Below are positions 17,583 to 27,952 of a DNA stretch of 64,000 nucleotides, in pieces. The DNA comes from Dermatophilaceae bacterium. Its GTDB lineage: Bacteria > Actinomycetota > Actinomycetes > Actinomycetales > Dermatophilaceae. Location: positions 1 through 64,000 of the forward strand of contig JACMPC010000083.1 of assembly GCA_014377705.1 (NCBI GenBank). The letters run 5' to 3'. A model generated the notes under the pieces. The model saw only the letters and a program-made list of their open reading frames with translations, did not search any database and was not told the DNA's origin. The position numbers and the translations under genes are program-made. Position 1 is the stretch's first letter, and each line of letters starts with the position of its first letter.

Positions 17583-17821
17583 CGTTGTGCTCCTCTGCCT
17601 GGTCGGCTGATCCGTCGGGCCTTCGCCGCTCTGCAGACATGCTGCCAAAGGCGTCACGTCCATGGCCGGCAGCCCCGGCCGCGCCAGGGGCTGCTTTGCC
17701 TGTTGTCGCATCCTACGGATGGGTCCCGACACAGGGCGGGTGCCGGACGCCATCCAGAGGGTTCAGGTCGGGCAGGCGAAGGGCGGCAGGTGGAGGGCGG
17801 CGGGGCGGCTAGCCTTCACGG

Positions 17822-19201
17822 GTGGCTCACTTCGATCTGGCAATCATCGGCACCGGCTCGGGCAACGCCCTGGTCACCCCCGACTTCGACGGCAAGCGCG
17901 TCGCGATCGTCGAGGCCGGTACCTTCGGCGGCACCTGCCTGAACGTGGGCTGCATCCCCACCAAGATGTACGTCTACGCCGCCGACGTGGCCAACACCGT
18001 CACCCACGCAGCCACTTTTGGTATCGACGCGACCCTGGATGGCGTGCGATGGCGGGACATCCGGGACCGCGTCTTCGGCCGGATCGACCCGATCGCAGCG
18101 GGCGGGCGGGACTATCGCGTCAACGGCCCGAACACGACGGCGTTCCTGGGCCATGCCAGCTTCATCGGGGCCAGGAGACTGCGGATCGACACCGGGGACG
18201 ACAGCGGGGTCGAGATCACCGCCGACCAGATCGTGATCGCGGCCGGCGCCCACCCGACGGTGCCCGATGCGGTCGCGCAGTCCGGGGTGCCGTTCCACAC
18301 CTCCGACACCGTGATGCGTTTGGACGAGCTGCCGAAACGGCTGGTCATCCTCGGATCCGGTTTCAGCGGTGCGGAGTTCGCACACGTGTTCTCGGCCCTC
18401 GGCAGCCAGGTCACGGTGGTCGCGCGCAGCGGCGGGTTGCTGCGCAAGCTCGGTGCCGAGATCTCGGCACGCTTCACCGCGATCGCGCGGCAGCAGTGGG
18501 ACGTCAGGCTGGACGCGAAGCTGACCAGGGTCAGCGGTGACGCAGCTCAGGTGTGCCTGGACCTTGCCGATGGCAGCCAGGTGATCGGCGACGTCCTGCT
18601 GGTGGCCACCGGGCGGGTGCCCAACACCGTCAACCTGGGGCTGGAGCTCGCCGGCATCGCCACCCACCGGGACGGCCGGGTCACCGTCGACGCCCACGGA
18701 CGTACCAACGTCGAGGGGGTCTGGGCCCTGGGAGACGTGTCCAGCGCGCACCAGCTCAAGCACGTCGCCAACCACGAGGCCCGGGTCGTCGCCCACAACC
18801 TCACCCACCCCGGCGACCTGCGAAGCTTTGACCACCGCTACGTCCCCTTGGCGGTCTTCACCTCCCCGCAGATCGCCAGTGTCGGACTGACGCAGGAGCA
18901 GCTCACCACCCGTGGCCGCAGGTATGTCACCAAGACTCAGGCGTACGGCGACACGGCATACGGCTGGGCGATGGAGGACACCACAGGGGTCTGCACGGTG
19001 ATCGCGGACCCGGCCACCGGCGAGCTGCTCGGGGCGCACCTGATGGGCCACCAGGCGTCCATCCTGATCCAGCCGCTGATCCAAGGGATGTCGCTGGGAC
19101 AGACGGTCACCGAGATGGCCCACGGGCAGTACTGGATCCACCCGGCGCTCTGCGAGGTCGTGGAGAACGCGCTGCTCGGCCTCGAGCTCGACCCGCACTA
19201 G
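17822..19201 (+). CDS. mtr: Mycothione reductase
   Basis: Flavoprotein disulfide reductase: GTFGGTCLNVGCIPTKMYVYAADVA; C-terminal YWIHPALCEVVENALLGL. Confidence 0.92.
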   Translation: MAHFDLAIIGTGSGNALVTPDFDGKRVAIVEAGTFGGTCLNVGCIPTKMYVYAADVANTVTHAATFGIDATLDGVRWRDIRDRVFGRIDPIAAGGRDYRVNGPNTTAFLGHASFIGARRLRIDTGDDSGVEITADQIVIAAGAHPTVPDAVAQSGVPFHTSDTVMRLDELPKRLVILGSGFSGAEFAHVFSALGSQVTVVARSGGLLRKLGAEISARFTAIARQQWDVRLDAKLTRVSGDAAQVCLDLADGSQVIGDVLLVATGRVPNTVNLGLELAGIATHRDGRVTVDAHGRTNVEGVWALGDVSSAHQLKHVANHEARVVAHNLTHPGDLRSFDHRYVPLAVFTSPQIASVGLTQEQLTTRGRRYVTKTQAYGDTAYGWAMEDTTGVCTVIADPATGELLGAHLMGHQASILIQPLIQGMSLGQTVTEMAHGQYWIHPALCEVVENALLGLELDPH

Positions 19202-19211
19202 GCTGGCGCTC

Positions 19212-20171
19212 ATGTCGGTCGAAGGCGGTACCAGGGCGATCGTGGCGGCGTTGCTGGCCAACACCGGCATCGCGATCACGAAGTTCGTCGCCTTCCTGCT
19301 GACCGGATCCAGCTCGATGCTGGCCGAGTCGGTGCACTCGGTGGCCGACTCCGGCAACCAGGCCCTGTTGCTGATCGGGGGCAAGCGGAGCCGACGCGAG
19401 GCCACGCCACTGCACCCGTTCGGCTTCGGCCGGGAGCGGTACGTCTACGCGTTCATCGTCGCGATCGTGCTGTTCACGGTCGGCGGGCTCTTTGCGCTCT
19501 ACGAGGCGTGGCACAAGTTCGAGCACCCCGAGCCGATCACGCAGTGGCGGTGGGTGCCGATCGTGGTGCTCCTCGTCGCGATCGGGCTGGAGAGCCTTTC
19601 CTTCCACACGGCCATCGTGGAGAGCAACCGCGTCCGTGGTCAGCGTTCGTGGATCGAGTTCGTTCGCACCGCGAAGGCGCCTGAGCTGCCCGTCGTGCTG
19701 CTCGAGGACTTCGCCGCATTGGTTGGCCTGGTCTTCGCGATGGTCGGCGTCAGCATGACCCTGGTCACCGGCAACGGCGTCTGGGACGCTGCCGGCACTG
19801 CCCTGATCGGCACGCTCCTGGTGACTGTCGCGATCGTTCTCTCCGTCGAGATGAAGTCGCTGCTGGTGGGCGAGGCCGCCAACACCGACAAGGTCGTGGC
19901 CATCAAGGACGCTCTCGTCGGCGACCCGGAGTCTGCCGTCGCGCGGGTCATTCATCTGCGGACGCTGCACCTGGGGCCGGAGGAGCTGCTGGTCTGCGCC
20001 AAGCTGGCCGTGGGTGCAGCGGACTGCGGGAACCAGATCGCGGCAGCCCTCGACGCCGCCGAGCAGCGCGCGCGTGAGTCCGTGCCGGGGCTGCGTCTGA
20101 TGATCTACCTTGAACCTGACCTCGACCGCGGCGACCTGGACCTGGCCTCCTGGCAAGGTTCTCAGGACTGA
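19212..20171 (+). CDS. Cation diffusion facilitator family transporter
   Basis: SSSMLAESVHSVADSGNQALLLIGGKRSRR..PLHPFGFGRERYVYAF; leaderless-type TAGGCT at 19199-19204. Confidence 0.9.
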   Translation: MSVEGGTRAIVAALLANTGIAITKFVAFLLTGSSSMLAESVHSVADSGNQALLLIGGKRSRREATPLHPFGFGRERYVYAFIVAIVLFTVGGLFALYEAWHKFEHPEPITQWRWVPIVVLLVAIGLESLSFHTAIVESNRVRGQRSWIEFVRTAKAPELPVVLLEDFAALVGLVFAMVGVSMTLVTGNGVWDAAGTALIGTLLVTVAIVLSVEMKSLLVGEAANTDKVVAIKDALVGDPESAVARVIHLRTLHLGPEELLVCAKLAVGAADCGNQIAAALDAAEQRARESVPGLRLMIYLEPDLDRGDLDLASWQGSQD

Positions 20172-20177
20172 GGAGGT

Positions 20178-22472
20178 TCAGGCCCGTGCGGGTTCGACGG
20201 TGACCGGTATGCCGTTCAGGACCGAGGTGCCCGACAGCGGGTCCAGCGAGAGCGGGTCGGTGAGCAGGTTGGTGTTCACTCCCGGGCGCGCTGCCGCGAC
20301 CGCGCCGCGGGTGCCGCCGGCGGAGTGACCCCAGCCGTGCGGCAGCGAGACCACCCCAGCCCGTATGCCGTCGGTCACCTCGACCGGGACGGTCACCTCC
20401 CCGCAGCGGCTGGTGACGCGGGCGTCGTCGCCATCTGCGACCCCCAGCCCGGCCGCGGTGTCGGGGTGCATCTGCAACGTGCAGGTGTTGCTTCCGGAGT
20501 TGAGCACGGCCAGGTTGTGCATCCAGCTGTTGTTCGATCGCAGGTGCCGCCGGCCGATCAGGACCAGGCCGTCCCGGCGTTCGTCGATGCCGGCTCTGAG
20601 CCTGTCGAGGTCCTGGCGAATCTGCTGTGGTGCCAGCTCGACTCGACCCGACGGTGTCTTGAGGATCTCCGGGATACGTGGTTCCAGGGGGCCGAGGTCG
20701 ATCCCGTGCGGAGCCTCGGTCAGGGCCTGGAGGCTGAGACCTGTCCGGCGAGGGCCGGCAGGGTCGCCGGCGTCGACGTAGCCGGGCCCGTTGCCGAAGC
20801 CGTCGCCGTAGGCGCCCAGCCGCAGGAGCATGTCCAGGCGTTGCTCCGTGCTGTTCGAGCCATCCAGGAGCGTCGCGAGCTCTGCGGGATCACGTTGGTG
20901 CACAGCGGAGCTCGGGTCCTGCACCGCCTTTGTCAGGGTCTGCCTGACCACCGCGTCGTCCACCGACCGGGCGGGCGCGTCCGGCTCACCCAGCGCGATC
21001 AGCGTCAGCCGCGCCAGGATCGTCGGCTCGTCGAGCTGACCATCCTCCAGAGGCAGGCTCGGGGGGTTGAAGCGTGCCGTGTTGCGGATCGCCAGGTCGC
21101 CGAAGGCCAGGTCGTAGTGGGCTGACCGGCTCGGCGGTGGTGGCGGCAGGATCACGTCGGCGCGCCGGGTCGTCTCGTTGAGGTAGGGGTCGACCGCGAC
21201 CATGAAAACCAGATCGGCCATCGCCGCGTCCAGGGCCGCGCCGCCGGGGGTGGACAGCACCGGGTTGCCGGCGACGGTGATCATGGCCCGAATCTGCCCT
21301 TCGCCAGGAGTCGACATCTCCTCGGCCATGACAGCGGCCGGAAGCTCACCCTTGACCTCGGGGGCGCTGCGGACCCGGCTGGACCAGCGCCCGAGCCGGA
21401 AACCCTGCCCGCTGCCAGTCCCGCGACGGCGATGCGGGGCCAGCGCGAACATCGCGCCGCCCGGGCGGTCGAGGTTCCCGGTCAGCACGTTGAGGACGTC
21501 CACCAGCCATGAGGCGATGGTGCCGAACTGCGTGGTCGACGTGCCGATCCGCCCATAGACCGCAGCCGTGGGCGCGGCGGCAAGGTCGCGCGCCAGCGCC
21601 CTGATCGCCCAGGGGGCGATCCCGCAGATCTGCCCGGCCAGCTCAGGGGTGAAGCCGGCGAGCATCCCGGGCAGCTCGTCCAGCCCGGACACGCGATCGG
21701 CCAGGCCGCCCAGGGCGACCAGGCCCGAGCCCATGATCTCGGTGGTCAGCGCGGCCAGCAGGTAGGAGTCGGTGCCCGGCCGGATCGCCAGGTGCATATC
21801 GGCCAGAGCCGCCGTCCGGGTGCTGCGCGGGTCGACCACGACGAGTCGCCCGCCGCGCGCCCGCAGTGCCTTGAGGCGTCCGGGCCAGTCGGGCGCAGTT
21901 GCCAGCGAGCCGTTCGACTCCAGCGGGTTCGCACCCAGGATCAGCAGGAAGTCGGTCCGGTCCAGGTCGGGCACCGGGATGGCCAGCGGGTCGCCGAACA
22001 TCAGCCCGCAGGAGACGTGCTTGGGCATCTGGTCCACGGTCGAGGCGGAGAAGATGTTCGGCGAGCCGAGCGCGCGGGCCAGCCCCGCGGCATACAGCCC
22101 CCCGGCCAGGGTGTGCACGTTCGGGTTCCCGAGGTAGAGCCCGACACTCTGGCGCCCGTGGGCGGCGACCACCTTGCCCAGACCGGCCGCCACCAGCGCG
22201 AACGCCTCGTCCCAGCCGGCCTCCCGCCACTGCTCGCCGTCGCGGACCATCGGCGAGCGCAACCGGTCGGGGTCGTTGTCGAGGTGGCCGAACGCCGCGC
22301 CCTTGGGACAGATGAACCCCTTGCTGAGCACGTCATCACGGTCGCCGCGGACGTTGCTGATGGCGCCGGCCTCGATGGTGGGCTCGAGGCCGCAGGTCGC
22401 CTCGCAGAGCGGACAGACGCGGTATCCCGGGTTGCCGGCGTCGACGGACCGCTCGGCGGGAAGGGTGGACAT
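20178..22472 (-). CDS. Molybdopterin-dependent oxidoreductase (formate dehydrogenase/nitrate reductase superfamily)
   Basis: Fe4S4 N-terminus VCPLCEATCGLEPTIE...FICPKG; LYLGNPNVHTLAG; molydopterin dinucleotide-binding C-terminus NTCTLQMHPDTAAGLGVADGDDARVTSRCGEVTVPVEVTDGIRAGVVSLPHGWGH. Confidence 0.9.
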   Translation of the reverse strand: MSTLPAERSVDAGNPGYRVCPLCEATCGLEPTIEAGAISNVRGDRDDVLSKGFICPKGAAFGHLDNDPDRLRSPMVRDGEQWREAGWDEAFALVAAGLGKVVAAHGRQSVGLYLGNPNVHTLAGGLYAAGLARALGSPNIFSASTVDQMPKHVSCGLMFGDPLAIPVPDLDRTDFLLILGANPLESNGSLATAPDWPGRLKALRARGGRLVVVDPRSTRTAALADMHLAIRPGTDSYLLAALTTEIMGSGLVALGGLADRVSGLDELPGMLAGFTPELAGQICGIAPWAIRALARDLAAAPTAAVYGRIGTSTTQFGTIASWLVDVLNVLTGNLDRPGGAMFALAPHRRRGTGSGQGFRLGRWSSRVRSAPEVKGELPAAVMAEEMSTPGEGQIRAMITVAGNPVLSTPGGAALDAAMADLVFMVAVDPYLNETTRRADVILPPPPPSRSAHYDLAFGDLAIRNTARFNPPSLPLEDGQLDEPTILARLTLIALGEPDAPARSVDDAVVRQTLTKAVQDPSSAVHQRDPAELATLLDGSNSTEQRLDMLLRLGAYGDGFGNGPGYVDAGDPAGPRRTGLSLQALTEAPHGIDLGPLEPRIPEILKTPSGRVELAPQQIRQDLDRLRAGIDERRDGLVLIGRRHLRSNNSWMHNLAVLNSGSNTCTLQMHPDTAAGLGVADGDDARVTSRCGEVTVPVEVTDGIRAGVVSLPHGWGHSAGGTRGAVAAARPGVNTNLLTDPLSLDPLSGTSVLNGIPVTVEPARA

Positions 22473-22492
22473 GGCGACCTCCAGGAGTTTCG

Positions 22493-22505
22493 CCCTAGAC
22501 TAGGG
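22493..22505. promoter_or_regulatory. Palindromic CCCTAGACTAGGG, candidate shared -10 for divergent ahcY and molybdopterin oxidoreductase genes
   Basis: 6-bp perfect arms around a single A; gives TAGACT on + and TAGTCT on -. Confidence 0.5.
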
Positions 22506-22605
22506 GCACTGTCGGCGTGGGTGATGACCCGCGATGTGCCCAGATGGGCTACGCCGGGTCAGCCAACCCATGACACACAGTCCAATGAACAGGGAGAGTT
22601 TTCCT

Positions 22606-24069
<1,464 letters not shown>

Positions 24070-24101
24070 CCCCTCGCGTCCCGCGCACGCAACAGCAACA
24101 G

Positions 24102-24140
24102 ACGGTATGCCGTCCGCTCACTGAGCGGGCGGCATACCGT
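24102..24140. terminator. Strong hairpin terminator after ahcY
   Basis: ACGGTATGCCGTCCGCTC-ACT-GAGCGGGCGGCATACCGT, 18-bp stem with one G-U. Confidence 0.85.
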
Positions 24141-24181
24141 CGTCTTCGGACATCTTCCAGACATCCGACCCCCGACAGGCG

Positions 24182-25342
24182 ATGATGGTCGGGGAGGTAA
24201 CGGTGCAACAGCCGGTGGCCAGCAGGAGGCCTTCGCTGGCCTATCTGACTGTGGCCGGCGCGGTCTGTGCTCTCGTCTGGCTAAAATGGGCAGGGATCCA
24301 CAAGGGCATCTGGGTCGATCTCGACGTATATGCCCGTGGGGCCGCCGCGATGATGGGCCACGAGCCTCTCTACTCTGTGAGCGTTCATGGACTGCCCTTC
24401 ACCTACCCGCCATTCGCCGCGTTGCTCTTCCTTCCCCTGCATCTGCTGGGAGCCGCCACGGCTCGTGGGGTGCTGACGGCGGCCTCAATTGGCTGCTATG
24501 TCGTGGTCATAGTCGTGTGCGCCCGCCGCCTCCGGATGAATCTGGCGATCGCCGCACCGGTCGGCTTGGTGGGCCTGGCCTTCGAGCCGTTCCTGCGAAC
24601 AATTCTTCTCGGGCAGGTCAATCTCCTGCTGCTCGCTCTGGTCATCGTTGACTGCTTCGTTGTCCCCGCGAAGTATCGGGGGATGTTGATCGGCCTCGCC
24701 GCAGGGATCAAGATCCTGCCCGGCGCCTTGGTCCTCTTCCTCATGCTCAGACGGGAGTGGGGTGCCGTTGCCCGGGCGGCTGCGGCTTTCGCCGTCACCG
24801 TTGCCGTCAGTGTCGTGTTCGCGCCACGAGACTCGTGGCTGTTCTGGAGCGGTGGGTTCGTCAACTTGTCTCGCTTCGGCTCGGAGTGGCTCATCGGAGG
24901 CGACAACCAGTCCTTGAGCGCCGTGCTCATGAGGCTGTCGCACGACCTTTCGCCCCCAGCGGTCCTCACCGTGCTTCTGTCCCTCGGTGCCCTGACTTTG
25001 GGCCTGGTCGCCGCACAGCGCCAGATCGATGCGGGCAATGACGTGAACGGGCTCGTGTGCGTCGCCTTCGGGTCGCTGCTGGCTTCTCCGGTCTCGTGGA
25101 CGCACCACTGGGTGTGGGCCGTCCTCGCTCTGCTGGTCATGGTTCAGAGCCGCCGGTATGTCGTCGCCGTGGTGCTCGGTGCTGTATTTGTCAGCGGGCC
25201 CATGTGGTTCACCCCGCGTGGGCACTTCCTCGAGCTCAGGCACAACGGGTGGCAGGCTGCCGCGTGTGTCTCGTATGTGGTGGCAGGGTTGGTCTACCTG
25301 GTCTTCTTCGCGGTGAGTCGCAGTCGGCCGCACGACAGTTGA
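24182..25342 (+). CDS. Glycosyltransferase family 87 (DUF2029) membrane protein
   Basis: WVDLDVYARGAAAMMGHEPLYS..VHGLPFTYPPFAALLF; QVNLLLLALVI; GGDNQSLSAVLMRL. Confidence 0.88.
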   Translation: MMVGEVTVQQPVASRRPSLAYLTVAGAVCALVWLKWAGIHKGIWVDLDVYARGAAAMMGHEPLYSVSVHGLPFTYPPFAALLFLPLHLLGAATARGVLTAASIGCYVVVIVVCARRLRMNLAIAAPVGLVGLAFEPFLRTILLGQVNLLLLALVIVDCFVVPAKYRGMLIGLAAGIKILPGALVLFLMLRREWGAVARAAAAFAVTVAVSVVFAPRDSWLFWSGGFVNLSRFGSEWLIGGDNQSLSAVLMRLSHDLSPPAVLTVLLSLGALTLGLVAAQRQIDAGNDVNGLVCVAFGSLLASPVSWTHHWVWAVLALLVMVQSRRYVVAVVLGAVFVSGPMWFTPRGHFLELRHNGWQAAACVSYVVAGLVYLVFFAVSRSRPHDS

Positions 25343-25534
25343 ACGTCACCCGGCGGCGATGATCGCCTTGGGGTCGAATCTCACGTGTAGCGACTGCCTG
25401 GCGCCGGGTTGCTCCCGGTGGGTGGGGGAACCCCTGACATGGGCGTATCACCACGGGCCTTCCGCCGTGCATGAGACGATGCAGTGAGCTCCGCCTTCGC
25501 GCGGACTGGCGCAGAGGTGTGAAGGGACGCAGGT

Positions 25535-26212
25535 GTGAAGGGTCGCGTACTCGTCGTCGATGACGATCTGGCACTGTCGGAGATGCTGGGCATCGTCCTG
25601 CGCAACGAGGGTCTGGACGTCGTGCACTGCGCCAACGGAACCTCGGCAGTGGCGCTGTTTCGCGAGAGTCGTCCCGACATCGTCCTGCTGGACGTGATGC
25701 TGCCAGGGATCGACGGGATCGAGGTATGCCGCCGGATCCGGGCTGAGTCCGGTATCCCGATCGTGATGCTGACGGCACGGACCGACACCATCGACGTCGT
25801 GGTCGGGCTCGAGTCCGGCGCTGACGACTACGTTTTGAAGCCCTTCAAGGCCCAGGAGCTGATCGCCCGCGTGCGCGCCCGGTTGCGTCGTGGTGACGAA
25901 CCGGAGCCTGAGCAGCTTCAGATCGGCGACCTGTTCATCGACGTCGCGGGCCACTCGGTGCAGCGCCAGGACAAGCCCCTGGCGTTGACCCCGCTGGAGT
26001 TCGACCTCCTCGTGGCCCTCGCCCGCAAGCCGTGGCAGGTGTTCACCCGCGAGGTGCTGCTCGAGCAGGTCTGGGGTTATCGTCACGCCGGCGACACCCG
26101 TCTGGTCAATGTCCACGTCCAGCGCCTGCGGTCAAAGATCGAGCACGACCCCGAGCACCCTGAGATCGTGGTGACCGTTCGCGGGGTCGGCTATCGGGCG
26201 GGTCTTCCTTAG
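25535..26212 (+). CDS. mtrA: Response regulator MtrA
   Basis: OmpR-type RR: RVLVVDDDLALSEMLGIVLRNEG...VVGLESGADDYVLKPFKAQELIARVRARLRR; followed by mtrB and lpqB. Confidence 0.95.
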   Translation: MKGRVLVVDDDLALSEMLGIVLRNEGLDVVHCANGTSAVALFRESRPDIVLLDVMLPGIDGIEVCRRIRAESGIPIVMLTARTDTIDVVVGLESGADDYVLKPFKAQELIARVRARLRRGDEPEPEQLQIGDLFIDVAGHSVQRQDKPLALTPLEFDLLVALARKPWQVFTREVLLEQVWGYRHAGDTRLVNVHVQRLRSKIEHDPEHPEIVVTVRGVGYRAGLP

Positions 26213-26215
26213 GCC

Positions 26216-27952
26216 ATGTCCACGCAGAGTCGCCCGGTCAGCCAGACCCGGTCGCGGTTCGCCGGCGCGGGTGGCGGGCTGGGGTCACCGTTCGGGAGGC
26301 AGTCGCGCGCAGTCCGACCCGCCCTCCAGCGGGCGGGTCGCCGCCTGCTGCACCTGTGGCGTTCCTCCCTGCAGCTGCGGGTCATCGTGTCGACCATGCT
26401 GCTCGGGCTTATCGTCGTCCTGATGCTCGGCTCTTATCTGTACCAGCGGATCGCCGACGGACTGGTCAGCGACCGGGTCCTCACGGCTCGCGCCGAGGCG
26501 ACGTCTCAGACCCGTGCCGCCCAGTCCCGATTCGACTCCGCCGGACGGATGGACGCGGTCAGCCTCACTCAGCTCGCGTTTGACGTGGTGGGCCAGCTGT
26601 CGTCTCCGGGCGCAGACCAGTCCCGCGAGGTGATCCTGACCCGCGCCAGGCGCAACACCGGGCCAGCCAGCATCCCGACCGTGCTCTCGGGCGACGTCGG
26701 GCTGAGCAGCGTGCCAGCCAGGCTACGCGCAGCGATCGCCGGCGACCCGAACCACCAGCAGGTGCAGATCATCTCGATCCGCTCAGCCGACGGCGCGTCG
26801 GTGTCCGCGGCAATTGTCGGGTCGCGGGTGACCCTGCCCACGGCGGGGCCGTACGAGCTGTATTTCGTGTTCCCCCTCGAGCGGGAGCAGCAGACCCTGC
26901 GCGTCGTGGGCCGGACGTTCGCGCTGGGTGGTATCGCCCTGGTGCTTCTGCTGGGCGGGGTGGCCTCTGTGGTGACTCGTCTGGTCGTCGACCCGGTTCG
27001 CCGCGCCGCGCTGGTCGCAGAGCGGCTGTCCTCGGGGCGGTTGCACGAGCGCATGCGCGCCCACGGCGAGGACGACATCGCCCGGCTCGGCAAGTCCTTC
27101 AATGCGATGGCCGACAACCTGCAGAAGAAGATCCGCCAGCTCGAGGACCTTTCCCGGGTGCAGCAGCGGTTCGTCTCCGACGTCTCGCATGAGCTGCGCA
27201 CCCCCCTGACGACGATCCGGATGGCCGGGGACCTGATCCACGACACCCGCCAGGACTTCGATCCCTCCGTGGCGCGCTCGGCAGAGCTGCTGCACAACGA
27301 GATTGACCGTTTCGAGTCTCTGCTGTCGGACTTGCTGGAGATCAGCCGTTTCGACGCGGGGGCGGCGGCGCTCGACGTCGAGGTCACGGATCTGCGTGCC
27401 ACTCTGGAGCGGACCATCGAGTCGACGGCGGCGCTGGCCGCCCGCCGTGGCAGTCGCCTCGAGGTTCTCCCGACCGACGGCCCGTGCGTTGCCGAGATCG
27501 ACCCGCGCCGGGTCGAGCGCATCCTGCGGAACCTGGTCGCCAACGCCATCGAGTATGGCGAGGGCCTACCCGTGAGGGTTCAGCTCGGCGTCAACGACGA
27601 TGCCGTTGCCGTGTCCGTCCGTGACGCCGGGGTGGGCCTGCGCCCGGGCGAGGCCGCCCTCGTCTTCAACCGGTTCTGGCGTGCCGACCCTGCCCGGGCG
27701 CGCACCACCGGTGGCACCGGGCTCGGGCTGGCGATCTCACGGGAGGACGCCAGGCTGCATGGGGGCTGGCTGCACGCCTGGGGTGAGCCCGGAGTGGGGT
27801 CCTGCTTCAGGCTGACGCTGCCCCGCCACACCGGGGTCCCGATTGAGTCTTCTCCGCTGCCGCTGAGGCCGCAGGAGCAACGAACCCCGTCAGGCCTGTC
27901 GAGGGAGCTGGTCACCCGGCCCGTCACGGTCCCGGGGGGTGCGCAGGAGTGA
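26216..27952 (+). CDS. mtrB: Sensor histidine kinase MtrB
   Basis: HAMP, FVSDVSHELRTPLTTIRMAGDLI, GGTGLGLAISREDARLHGG. Confidence 0.95.
   Translation: MSTQSRPVSQTRSRFAGAGGGLGSPFGRQSRAVRPALQRAGRRLLHLWRSSLQLRVIVSTMLLGLIVVLMLGSYLYQRIADGLVSDRVLTARAEATSQTRAAQSRFDSAGRMDAVSLTQLAFDVVGQLSSPGADQSREVILTRARRNTGPASIPTVLSGDVGLSSVPARLRAAIAGDPNHQQVQIISIRSADGASVSAAIVGSRVTLPTAGPYELYFVFPLEREQQTLRVVGRTFALGGIALVLLLGGVASVVTRLVVDPVRRAALVAERLSSGRLHERMRAHGEDDIARLGKSFNAMADNLQKKIRQLEDLSRVQQRFVSDVSHELRTPLTTIRMAGDLIHDTRQDFDPSVARSAELLHNEIDRFESLLSDLLEISRFDAGAAALDVEVTDLRATLERTIESTAALAARRGSRLEVLPTDGPCVAEIDPRRVERILRNLVANAIEYGEGLPVRVQLGVNDDAVAVSVRDAGVGLRPGEAALVFNRFWRADPARARTTGGTGLGLAISREDARLHGGWLHAWGEPGVGSCFRLTLPRHTGVPIESSPLPLRPQEQRTPSGLSRELVTRPVTVPGGAQE

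Noticed and set aside
17816-19405. 529-aa minus-strand ORF over mtr and CDF transporter
   Set aside because: Antisense shadow; spans the boundary of two good plus-strand genes.
22473-22605. Known SAH riboswitch upstream of ahcY
   Set aside because: The expected SAH riboswitch core sequences are not present; only unclassified hairpins were seen.
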